10,221 bases of DNA from JAHEEL01 sp964581295 (lineage in GTDB: Bacteria; Actinomycetota; Acidimicrobiia; Spongiisociales; UBA5794). The notes beneath the pieces are model-generated. The model had not been told where the DNA came from, ran no database searches, and saw nothing but the letters and a program-made list of their open reading frames with translations. The position numbers and the translations under genes were made by a program. Where the stretch lies: positions 1-10,221 of the forward strand of contig CAZONX010000080.1 of the NCBI GenBank assembly GCA_964581295.1, in the 5' to 3' direction. Shown in pieces: positions 1 through 6,258 of this stretch. The first letter of the stretch is position 1; each line of letters begins with the position of its first letter.

Positions 1-2
1 GG

Positions 3-82
3 GGATGGCCCAAGGAACCTTTGCAGGCGTTCCCCGCACTTCCCCGAACGAGGGCTATCTGCGCTGGCACCGTGGGCCATCC
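3..82 (-). ncRNA. Candidate structured RNA, three-way junction (leader or small RNA)
   Basis: Read on the minus strand from 82 to 3, this segment is closed by a perfect 10-bp helix (GGATGGCCCA at 82-73 with TGGGCCATCC at 12-3). Inside it are two hairpins. One spans 64-36: GCGC pairs with GTGC, then an internal loop, then CCCT with GGGG around a 5-nt loop. The other spans 33-14: GGAA with TTCC, a 2-nt bulge, then CCT with AGG around GCAA, a GNRA tetraloop. The second hairpin lies one base from the closing helix. A plausible promoter begins transcription at about base 82. I could not match it to SRP RNA, tmRNA, tRNA or a riboswitch class I know. It could be a leader of a gene left of the window, a free small RNA, or chance pairing in GC-rich DNA. 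Confidence 0.33.
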
Positions 83-89
83 ATAGCCG

Positions 90-118
90 ACCCTACGTTC
101 TGCGCAACCGGGCATCAA
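90..118 (-). promoter_or_regulatory. Candidate minus-strand promoter
   Basis: On the minus strand there is a -35-like TTGATG (118-113), a 17-base spacer, and a -10-like TAGGGT (95-90) that fits the TANNNT form common in actinobacteria. A start 7-8 bases further on falls at a G at about position 82, the first base of the long helix of the candidate RNA. This agreement of two independent signals is the main support. The -35 matches the consensus only in its TTGA part. Confidence 0.35.
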
Positions 119-208
119 CCCTCGTGATCGTCATTTCAGAGGCGTTTTGCGCGCTCTCGTGGCGCGCTACTGGCATCACCTGCGCCTACTTGCTCATCCG
201 GCGCAAGG

Positions 209-264
209 TTGTCCACAAATCCACAGCTATCCACAGGTGCTTGTGCACAACGCGGTATGGACAA
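209..264 (+). other. DnaA-box cluster (possible origin-like or DnaA-regulated site)
   Basis: Four DnaA-box-like 9-mers lie head to tail on the plus strand: TTGTCCACA at 209-217 (an exact actinobacterial box), AAATCCACA at 217-225, CTATCCACA at 227-235 and TTGTGCACA at 241-249. A fifth, TTGTCCATA, lies on the minus strand at 264-256. The fourth is part of the palindrome TTGTGCACAA (241-250). Such density in a non-coding stretch is typical of oriC, a dnaA promoter or a DnaA-titrating site. No dnaA, dnaN, rpmH or parAB gene is present in the window, and the surroundings are not clearly AT-rich, so the exact role is open. Confidence 0.5.
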
Positions 265-312
265 GTTTCCGAGTGCGATGTTTCGCGTTCCGCACCGACC
301 TGCGCCAATCCG

Positions 313-332
313 GCGTGCCGCTTGCGGCACGC
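313..332 (-). terminator. GC-rich hairpin downstream of the glycosyltransferase gene
   Basis: GCGTGCCGC and GCGGCACGC are perfect inverted repeats separated by two bases, giving an 8-bp stem with a 4-base loop. It sits about 30 bases past the stop codon at 361. No run of U follows, which is common for actinobacterial terminators. It probably ends the long minus-strand transcript and separates it from the DnaA-box region. Confidence 0.5.
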
Positions 333-360
333 GATGCCCCGAACGATGACGGACACAGCA

Positions 361-1587
361 CTAGCCGGCTGCAATCCCGGCGTAGAGGTCGGTGAGCCGA
401 TCGGCCGTCGCCGCCCATGAGAACCGGGTTGCGAACTCGGCCGCACCGCGAGCGAGATGGCGACGGAATCCGTTGTGGTCGAGGATCGCGGTAGTCGATG
501 CCGCGAAGGACTCGGGATTCTGACTGTTGACGAGGAGCCCGGAGACCGAGGAATCGATGACGTACGGCAGGCCACCTACCCGGCTCGCGACGACGGGAAG
601 GCCCGAGGCCTGAGCCTCCGCCGCGACCAGTCCGAAAGACTCGGAACGCGATGGCATCACCAGGACATCGGCTGCCCGGTAGTAGCGAACGAGCTCATCG
701 TGCGGCTGCGCCGGCACGAATCGAACCCGGTCGGCGACACCCGCGGCTTGTGCCTGTGCGTGGAGTTGCTCGAGTTCCCGGGGCCCGTCGGATCCGCTGG
801 GGCCGCCAACGATCATGAGCACGGGCGGGCCATTCCCGGCGGCGACAGCCGTGGGAATGTGGTTGAGCATATCGATTGCCACGTCGATCCCCTTCAACGC
901 CTGTATCCGTCCGACGAACAGGATGAGCGGCTCATCCCCGACGCCGATCATGCGGCGTGCCTCGTCGCGCGGGCCCGGGCTGAACAGAGCATGATCGATG
1001 CCGGGCTCCGATACACAAAGCCGCTCGGGGCTTGCCTGATAGTGGTCGATCAGGTCGTCGAATTCGTACGGCGTCGAAGCGACGACGCAATCGGAGCGAG
1101 CAATCACGCCATCCTCCGCCTTGAGCCTGGCGATGCTCGACGGTGTCTCGTCGGAGCGGCGCGTGGCGTCCTTCACCCGACCGAGCGTGTGGAACGAATT
1201 GGCGAGGGGGATGCCGAGCGCCTCCTTGACCAGCACGCCGGCCCATCCGGAGAGCCAGTAGTGCGCGTGGACCACGTCGAATGCCGCTCCCGCGGCCTGG
1301 GCGATGACGCCTTCGCCGAATTCCGCGACGTGGCGAACGAGGCTCTCCACGGGGAGTGGCGAGGTTGGTCCGGCATCGATGTGGACGACCCGGTAGCCGT
1401 CGCGTACTTCCACCGAGGGCGGTTGGTCGGGATCCGTGCGCCTGGTGAACACCACCGCCTCGATCCCACGACCGGCCATCGTGCACGCGAGTTCGTTCAC
1501 GTACACGTTCATCCCGCCAGCATCACCCACCCCGGGCTGAAGCAGCGGCGATGTGTGCATGGCGAGATAGGCAACCCGATTGATCAT
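361..1587 (-). CDS. MshA-like GT4 family glycosyltransferase
   Basis: A 408-residue retaining GT-B glycosyltransferase of family 4, close to the MshA group (D-inositol-3-phosphate N-acetylglucosaminyltransferase, first step of mycothiol synthesis). The N-terminal half has the hallmark GDAGGMNVY (21-29), HYWLSG (109-114) and FHTL (132-135). The nucleotide-sugar half has FVGR (224-227) with K232, GGPSG (261-265) and the EX7E motif E316/E324 in SESFGLVAAE. Y110, T134 and R154 align with residues I recall binding inositol phosphate in Corynebacterium MshA, but the expected lysine near residue 78 is not evident. Its ATG overlaps the stop of the upstream acetyltransferase gene by 4 bases (ATGA), so the two are translationally coupled. 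No other mycothiol gene is visible, so another acceptor is possible, such as a lipid or polysaccharide. Confidence 0.85.
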   Translation of the reverse strand: MINRVAYLAMHTSPLLQPGVGDAGGMNVYVNELACTMAGRGIEAVVFTRRTDPDQPPSVEVRDGYRVVHIDAGPTSPLPVESLVRHVAEFGEGVIAQAAGAAFDVVHAHYWLSGWAGVLVKEALGIPLANSFHTLGRVKDATRRSDETPSSIARLKAEDGVIARSDCVVASTPYEFDDLIDHYQASPERLCVSEPGIDHALFSPGPRDEARRMIGVGDEPLILFVGRIQALKGIDVAIDMLNHIPTAVAAGNGPPVLMIVGGPSGSDGPRELEQLHAQAQAAGVADRVRFVPAQPHDELVRYYRAADVLVMPSRSESFGLVAAEAQASGLPVVASRVGGLPYVIDSSVSGLLVNSQNPESFAASTTAILDHNGFRRHLARGAAEFATRFSWAATADRLTDLYAGIAAG

Positions 1588-2498
1588 GCGAACACGCCTT
1601 CGATCAGCGACAGCTCGCGCTCACGCGCTCCCAGGTGATACTTGTAGCGCTCGTCGCCCTTGAGGAAGTCGAATCGAACGACGGCGTCCTCGACCGACCG
1701 ATCCAGCATCATGGCGAGCAGCACGATGCCTGGCGCTGCATTCGCCAGTTCGGGGTCGTACGCCGAGTTGTAGAGGTAATAGGCGCCGGGCTCGGCGAAG
1801 CCGAATGCGGCGGCGACAGGTTGGTCGTCCACGCTCAGCAGGTCGATGGTCGCTCCAGCATCCGAAAGCAGCGACGCGAAGAAGGCCGCCCGCGCGTCCG
1901 TCATGAACGTCCCCTTCCTGCCATCGGCCATTCGGTGCAATGAGATGAACGCGTCGAGCGCTCCCGCGTCAGCGAGGCGGTCATGGTGCGGCGTACCGAC
2001 CGTGTCGGCGAACCGCCGCTGCTTGCGGCGGACTTCATGGCGGTGCTTTTTGGTCAACGACGCCAGCCACGCGCCAGGCTCCCGGGGAAGGTCGACGACG
2101 AGCGCCGTGGTGTGCACGCTCGTCGTGAGGGCGGCACCGGCGTGGCCGAGTGCCCGCTCGAGCGCATCGGTAGCCTCGGTGGGGAGGCTGTCGAACGAGA
2201 ATCGGCGGCCCGCGTATGTCGAGGCGATGGCAGCGATGACGGAGTCGGTCGAGCTTCCGAGCGGCGTGTGGTAGTCGGTGAGGTCTGCATCGCCCTGGAA
2301 GCGCACAACGTCTCCGTCGATCCAGATCGGGAGAGCACCGTCGTTCGATTGTGCAATCAATGTCTCGGACCCGGCAGGGATGCAGTGTTCGGCCCAGGCC
2401 TCCAGGAAGCGGTGGCGTGCGAACGGCCCCGTGAGTGGTGCAAGCGGGAGGAGCGACCGCGCGGGATCCGTCCATCTCGCGACGAGTTCGGTATCCAC
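1584..2498 (-). CDS. GNAT acetyltransferase, CelD/BioF2-like
   Basis: A 304-residue protein of the GNAT superfamily branch called CelD/BcsL or BioF2-like (Acetyltransf_6). These proteins acylate sugars or cell-surface polysaccharides, and they resemble FemAB peptidyl transferases in fold. Supporting features are the basic LTKKHRHEVRRKQRRF stretch (148-163), a typical GAYYLYNSAYDPE strand-helix region (238-250), and FDFLKGDERYKYHLGA near the C-terminus (276-291), the best signature of the family. There is no signal peptide. The start is GTG, three bases after the asparaginase stop. The gene ends in a 4-base overlap with the glycosyltransferase gene, which suggests the two act on the same glycan or glycolipid. 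It is not MshD-like, so a mycothiol acetyltransferase role is not supported. The substrate is unknown. Confidence 0.8.
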   Translation of the reverse strand: MDTELVARWTDPARSLLPLAPLTGPFARHRFLEAWAEHCIPAGSETLIAQSNDGALPIWIDGDVVRFQGDADLTDYHTPLGSSTDSVIAAIASTYAGRRFSFDSLPTEATDALERALGHAGAALTTSVHTTALVVDLPREPGAWLASLTKKHRHEVRRKQRRFADTVGTPHHDRLADAGALDAFISLHRMADGRKGTFMTDARAAFFASLLSDAGATIDLLSVDDQPVAAAFGFAEPGAYYLYNSAYDPELANAAPGIVLLAMMLDRSVEDAVVRFDFLKGDERYKYHLGARERELSLIEGVFA

Positions 2499-2501
2499 GC
2501 T

Positions 2502-3428
2502 TCAGGCCCTGGTGAGCGAGCCGACCGGGAGGCCACCGCCGAGCACCGGTGGGGCCACCTCGGCAGCGAGCCCGGCGAGCATTGCGTCGGAGACCAACCC
2601 GAGTTCGGTGGCCGCGGCGATGGCCGCGGCCACGGCGACATCGCTGCGTCCGGCCCTTGCCTTCGCTGCGATCCCGATGCCGTGGCGTCCGATACCGACC
2701 TGTCCTTCAGCTCCGACTTTGACGGGCCCACCCCACCAGCGGCCGAGCATGCCGTCGGCTCGGGAATTGTCGGCGACCAGCGAAGGAAAGCGTGAAGTCG
2801 CGCTCGTCGCTGCAGCGAAGCGCTCGTTCGAGGTCAGCGTGGCGAACGCCGTGGCAAGCCCGCGCACCGATCCCCGCATCGTTGGAGCGCCGCACCCGTC
2901 AACCCCCACCGGCTCTGGACGGATACCGGTCGCCATCTCAACGATGTCCACGATCCGTAGCTGGAGTGGGTGAGCCGGGTCGAGGTAGGAATCAACGGAC
3001 CAGCCATTCTCCAAGCACGCTGCGAGCATGGCAGCGTGCTTGCCTGAACAGTTGTGGAACACCGGCCGTGGTCCCGCGACGCCGCGCCGGTGCTGTAGAT
3101 CTCGCGCTTCCTGAGATAGCGGCCAGACCGCGGGACACTGGAGAGCGACTTCGTCGAGTCCGGCGTTGGTGAGCATCGCGCGCACGATGGCAATCTGAGC
3201 GGGCCAGCCGCTGTGGCTCGCGCACGCGACCGCGAGATGTTCGGGATACAGATCGAGACCGGCTTCGAGCGCGACGGTGGCCTGCAATGGCTTGACGGCG
3301 GATCGATAGAACAGGGGACGATCGGGATCGCCCGAGCGAAATAGCTCGTTCCCCGCGGAGTCCACGGCCAGCACGGAGACATCGTGAAACGACTCCGGGA
3401 GTCCTGTTCGGACGGTCAGGAATTCCAA
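2502..3428 (-). CDS. L-asparaginase type II, Rhizobium etli (class 3) family
   Basis: A 308-residue cytoplasmic asparaginase of the R. etli-type family (Asparaginase_II, PF06089), which hydrolyses L-asparagine to aspartate and ammonia. It shows the family motifs in order: RSAVKPLQA (42-50, with the S43-x-x-K46 pair), ASHSG (70-74), HNCSGKHAAML (125-135) and GVDGCGAP (175-182). C127, K130 and C179 match the zinc-binding Cys/Lys/Cys set known in the R. etli enzyme, with near-identical spacing, and S71 matches its second catalytic serine. It therefore looks active. Translation starts at TTG (3428), five bases after the upstream stop; no ATG or GTG keeps the conserved N-terminus. The ribosome binding site is weak, so coupling to the upstream gene is likely. 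Nothing links it directly to the envelope genes around it. Confidence 0.9.
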   Translation of the reverse strand: MEFLTVRTGLPESFHDVSVLAVDSAGNELFRSGDPDRPLFYRSAVKPLQATVALEAGLDLYPEHLAVACASHSGWPAQIAIVRAMLTNAGLDEVALQCPAVWPLSQEARDLQHRRGVAGPRPVFHNCSGKHAAMLAACLENGWSVDSYLDPAHPLQLRIVDIVEMATGIRPEPVGVDGCGAPTMRGSVRGLATAFATLTSNERFAAATSATSRFPSLVADNSRADGMLGRWWGGPVKVGAEGQVGIGRHGIGIAAKARAGRSDVAVAAAIAAATELGLVSDAMLAGLAAEVAPPVLGGGLPVGSLTRA

Positions 3429-3433
3429 GACGA

Positions 3434-3976
3434 CTACTGCTCTTTGAGCAGGTCGGTACCGTCGGCCAGGCCCTCTCGGTAGCGCAGCGTGATCTCGGCG
3501 CTGATGCGATCGTAGACCTCGTAGACCGAGCGGCGTTGGGTCGAGATCTCGTGTTCGGCGCCGGTAAGCACCGACTGGATCTCCTCGAGGTCGTCGTCTT
3601 CGAGCGTCGGCAAATGGGTCAGGAAGTCGTCGCCGAGCACTCGGTCGATGGCACGATTCCCCGCGCCGCCGAGGTCCGGCAGCGTCAGGGGGAGGTCCTT
3701 CGGGATGGTGTTCCTGCTCGGTCCGTCGATTCCGTCGGCCAGAATCTGCGGTAGCGCCTCGATGATCGACCGGGTCTCCTCGCCGGACCTGCGCCTCATC
3801 TCGAACGAAAGCAGGTCCATGCGGCCGTGGAGCATGCGGCGGTAGAACGACAACTCGGTGTCGAGCTCGTCGAGCACGCTTCGCCGTTTGCGCAGTTCGT
3901 CCATCGACAACCCATTGAGGTCGTCGACATACGCCGGATCGGTTATTTGATCGATGCGTCTCCTGCGCCGTTCCAC
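3434..3976 (-). CDS. rsiG: RsiG-like c-di-GMP-binding anti-sigma factor homologue
   Basis: A 180-residue, mostly helical, charged protein with no membrane segment. Streptomyces RsiG sequesters the sigma factor WhiG when loaded with c-di-GMP, which it binds with E(X)3S(X)2R(X)3Q(X)3D motifs on two antiparallel helices. Here both copies are visible at exact spacing but altered: D39-S43-R46-H50-D54 (in ELSFYRRMLHGRMDLL) and E141-S145-R148-Y152-D156. Older databases call the family 'aerial mycelium formation protein'. The start is GTG at 3976, preceded by GGGGAG at 8 bases; the open frame extends further upstream, but that part lies inside the peptidase gene and is arginine-rich shadow. No sigma factor gene is in the window, so the partner must be encoded elsewhere. 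The fold assignment is fairly firm; ligand binding with H and Y in place of Q is uncertain. Confidence 0.75.
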   Translation of the reverse strand: MERRRRRIDQITDPAYVDDLNGLSMDELRKRRSVLDELDTELSFYRRMLHGRMDLLSFEMRRRSGEETRSIIEALPQILADGIDGPSRNTIPKDLPLTLPDLGGAGNRAIDRVLGDDFLTHLPTLEDDDLEEIQSVLTGAEHEISTQRRSVYEVYDRISAEITLRYREGLADGTDLLKEQ

Positions 3977-3984
3977 GTGTGCGG

Positions 3985-3990
3985 CTCCCC
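3985..3990 (-). promoter_or_regulatory. Ribosome binding site that fixes the RsiG-like start
   Basis: GGGGAG on the minus strand lies 8 bases before the GTG at 3976, within the 28-base gap after the peptidase stop. It decides between this start and longer frames reaching into the peptidase gene. Confidence 0.6.
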
Positions 3991-4004
3991 GTGTGTGCTT
4001 CGCG

Positions 4005-5150
4005 TCAGGGACAGTAGTGGCGAACGGTCGGGTACGGATTGATCGCAACATTCCCGGGCCGGATCTCGAAGTGCAGGTGAGGCGACGTGTATCGGGCGTT
4101 TCCGCTGTTCCCGAGGTAGCCGACAACGGTCCCTGCCTTGACGTTCTGTCCTGAAGAGATGTTGGTTGGATGCTTCTCGAGGTGGGTGTAGTAGTAGGTC
4201 GTGCCGCCCGCATACAGATGCGTCGAAAGGCCGCCGAGGCTGTTGGAGGAGAACTTCACTCTTCCGTCGACGACGGCGACGAGCGGCGTGTTGCGCTTGT
4301 TGAACATGTCGACGCCCTTGTGCCGGCGACCGCCCGAGCGTGGGAAGCCCCACGAGTCGATGAAGGAGGCGCCGCCCTGGACGGGGCAGTAGAACCCGGG
4401 TGTCGCCGCAGGGGGAAGCCCGGCAGCCGTCCCCGACTTCGAGTTTGCGGCAGCAACGTCGCGTGCCTTCTTGAGTGCGATTGCGGCCTGCAGCTCGCGG
4501 CGTTCCTTGGCCAGGTTGTCTATTGAGCGTTGCTCGGCCGCCGATGCGTTGTTGTAGGTGTCGCGCGCTTCGTCGGCAAGAGTGTCGGCGCGCTCCACGA
4601 GAGCTCCTGCCTCCGCCTCGAGAACCTCGACTTCCGCCTTGCTATCGAGCAGTTCGAGCTTCAGGCGGTCCATCTCCCGCGACACAGCTTGGAGTCGATC
4701 CAGGTCGGCGATGTCGCGGCTCGCTGCGCGATCCATCAGTTGCTGCGATGTGAGCAGGTCTTGGATTGAGCCCGCCTCGAACGCGGCAGTGACGAGCCCG
4801 CGACCACCGGATGTGTACGCCTCGAGGACGAGTTGTTGCGCCGTTTCTCGCAACCCTTCGACGTCGCCCTCGTAGCTTGAGATCTTGCTCTCCAGCAGAC
4901 CGATCGTGTAGATGAGGTTGTCGAGCTTGCTCGTGACCTGGTCGAGTTCCAGCAGCGCTTGCTCGAGTTCGTCCTGGGCCGCCTGCCACTTGCCATAGGC
5001 CGCGGATGTTGCGTCCTGAGCGCGTTCGACCTGGCCCTCGGCCCGGTCGACGTCGCCCTCGGTCTGGGCGGACGCGCCGATGGGCACCACCGCAAGAAGT
5101 GCGACGATGAGGAGGAGCATCAAGCCGCGGGGAACGCGCTGCGTTGACAT
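4005..5150 (-). CDS. Secreted M23 (LytM) peptidase with N-terminal coiled coil
   Basis: A 381-residue secreted or anchored cell-wall protein. Residues 9-28 form a signal peptide (hydrophobic LMLLLIVALLAVVPIGASA, likely cleaved after ASA at 28). Residues about 30-235 are a long heptad-rich coiled coil like that of EnvC/PcsB-type regulators. Residues about 250-375 are a LytM domain. The zinc ligands are present: H277 and D281 in HKGVD, and H360 in HLH (358-360), plus H323 in THLEKH. The protease is therefore probably active against peptidoglycan cross-bridges, rather than a degenerate amidase activator. C255 and C380 flank the domain and could form a disulfide. The start is ATG at 5150 with a weak ribosome binding site; the frame stays open upstream, but that part is a shadow of the fusion gene. 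Confidence 0.87.
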   Translation of the reverse strand: MSTQRVPRGLMLLLIVALLAVVPIGASAQTEGDVDRAEGQVERAQDATSAAYGKWQAAQDELEQALLELDQVTSKLDNLIYTIGLLESKISSYEGDVEGLRETAQQLVLEAYTSGGRGLVTAAFEAGSIQDLLTSQQLMDRAASRDIADLDRLQAVSREMDRLKLELLDSKAEVEVLEAEAGALVERADTLADEARDTYNNASAAEQRSIDNLAKERRELQAAIALKKARDVAAANSKSGTAAGLPPAATPGFYCPVQGGASFIDSWGFPRSGGRRHKGVDMFNKRNTPLVAVVDGRVKFSSNSLGGLSTHLYAGGTTYYYTHLEKHPTNISSGQNVKAGTVVGYLGNSGNARYTSPHLHFEIRPGNVAINPYPTVRHYCP

Positions 5151-5197
5151 AGAGTGGTCAGCGTAGTGCCTATGCCCGGGAACGAACAGTCCCTTGA

Positions 5198-6199
5198 TCA
5201 GCCGAGCGCCACCAGGGCGAGCCAGAACAGGGGCGCGGCGAGCCACAGGCCGTCGAGGGGGCTGAGCTGTCCCGGCAGTCGCACGGTGTGCATGATCGCG
5301 CCGGTTCGGACCATCGAGCCGAGCACGCGACCGGCGATGAGGCCTGCGGCGACGGCAACAGCAGCGACGAGGCCGGTGGCCAATTCGATGTCGCTGGTGA
5401 CGAGGCCGGCGATGAGGCCGGCGACGAGCGCCCCGATCAGCGTTCCAACGTTGGGATCGATGGTTTGCCCGCCGTAGACGGCCGTGACGAGCGCTGCGAT
5501 GATCGCAACGGCAACGATCAAGAGGAATGCGAGAGCGATCGATGTCGACATCATGCGCAGCATGACGAGAGCGCCGGCACCCGCTGCCGCAATGATGGAG
5601 ACCGACGCCGTCATCGCTATCGATTCGACCGCCCTCCATCGTGTCTCGAAGATCGGCCAGAAGATGGCGATCGCTACCGCAGCGGCCATGCCCCCGGCGT
5701 AGCCGTTGTATCCCCAGGCGTAGGTGGCGGCCGCGGCAATCGGGGGAGCGAAGAGCGTGGCATAGAGGTTGATTGAGCCTGCTTGCTTCGCGTCTGCGTC
5801 GGCCAGGTCCCACAACCAGGCCAGGGTGGCCCCAACGGAGATCACCACGAACCACTCCAACGGCACCCATGCCGAGACGAGCAGCGCAGCGAGGACGATC
5901 ACGGACAGAATGCTCTCTGCAGGATCAACGGTCAGAGTCCGGCCGTTTTGGGGAGCTGCGTAGGTACCTCCGGAGACCGGCGGGATGATCGCCATCTCGT
6001 CGTCGGCCCCGACGGCCACGTCGCGGTCAGACGGGTTGCCGTTGACCCACACGCCCGCTGTTCGCAGACTGTTGGCGAACGCGGATCCATAGGTATCGGA
6101 TGCACGGTCGAGGATCTCTCCCACCGTGCCCTCTTCAACGGTCAATTCGTCGGTGCCAGCGATCTCTCTGAATCGGGCAAACAATCGAAGCTTCGGCAT
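5198..6199 (-). CDS. MoaD-like beta-grasp domain fused to a degenerate CdsA-like membrane domain
   Basis: A single uninterrupted 333-residue frame with two parts. Residues 1-78 are a MoaD/ThiS-type beta-grasp domain (LRLFARFREIAG, VNGNPSDRDVAVGADDEMAIIPPVSGG) ending in the diglycine that carries sulfur in MoaD. Normally the chain stops there; here it continues. Residues 96-330 form about seven or eight hydrophobic segments resembling CDP-diacylglycerol synthase (CdsA). The C-terminal LPGQLSPLDGLWLAAPLFWL (308-327) lines up with the CdsA signature PGHGGxxDRxDSLxxAAP, but the catalytic lysine and aspartates and the HGG are missing, so synthase activity is unlikely. ATG at 6199 is chosen because MoaD begins there; no strong ribosome binding site is seen. 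No moaE, moeB or other molybdopterin gene is nearby. A membrane-tethered ubiquitin-like or sulfur-carrier role is inference. Confidence 0.7.
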   Translation of the reverse strand: MPKLRLFARFREIAGTDELTVEEGTVGEILDRASDTYGSAFANSLRTAGVWVNGNPSDRDVAVGADDEMAIIPPVSGGTYAAPQNGRTLTVDPAESILSVIVLAALLVSAWVPLEWFVVISVGATLAWLWDLADADAKQAGSINLYATLFAPPIAAAATYAWGYNGYAGGMAAAVAIAIFWPIFETRWRAVESIAMTASVSIIAAAGAGALVMLRMMSTSIALAFLLIVAVAIIAALVTAVYGGQTIDPNVGTLIGALVAGLIAGLVTSDIELATGLVAAVAVAAGLIAGRVLGSMVRTGAIMHTVRLPGQLSPLDGLWLAAPLFWLALVALG

Positions 6200-6243
6200 C
6201 GGCCGACAGAGTAGTCGCGTGGGCGACGGGGTAGAGGACCGGC

Positions 6244-6258
6244 AGCCGGTTGCCGGCT
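6244..6258 (-). terminator. Small hairpin after the uncharacterised gene
   Basis: AGCCGG and CCGGCT form a perfect 6-bp stem with a 3-base loop that begins at the stop codon of the upstream gene. It is short and has no U tract, so it is more likely an attenuator, or nothing at all, than a full terminator. If it does work, the fusion gene would need its own promoter; a TANNNT box (TACTCT, minus strand 6213-6208) lies 8 bases before its ATG. Confidence 0.25.

Noticed and set aside
3..82. SRP RNA, tmRNA or tRNA
   Set aside because: The conserved SRP loop, tmRNA ends and tRNA T-arm sequences are absent.
187..193. A lone TACTTGC near the DnaA boxes, like the heptamer
   Set aside because: A single copy with no neighbouring unit is expected by chance.
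457..1638. Long plus-strand frame of 393 residues opposite the glycosyltransferase gene
   Set aside because: It is the antisense shadow of a GC-rich gene with clear GT4 motifs; its composition is rich in Arg, Asp, His and Gly, with no domain.
361..2498. Mycothiol biosynthesis cluster
   Set aside because: The acetyltransferase is CelD/BioF2-like, not MshD, and no mshB or mshC is present.
1983..2795. Plus-strand frame across the acetyltransferase and asparaginase genes
   Set aside because: It spans two real genes on the other strand and has no recognisable motif.
3977..4213. N-terminal extension of the RsiG-like frame
   Set aside because: It lies inside the peptidase gene, reads as Arg/Ser/Thr-rich shadow, and a good ribosome binding site marks the GTG at 3976.
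5151..5870. Upstream extension of the peptidase frame
   Set aside because: It overlaps the fusion gene, is His/Arg-rich, and the signal peptide starts at 5150.
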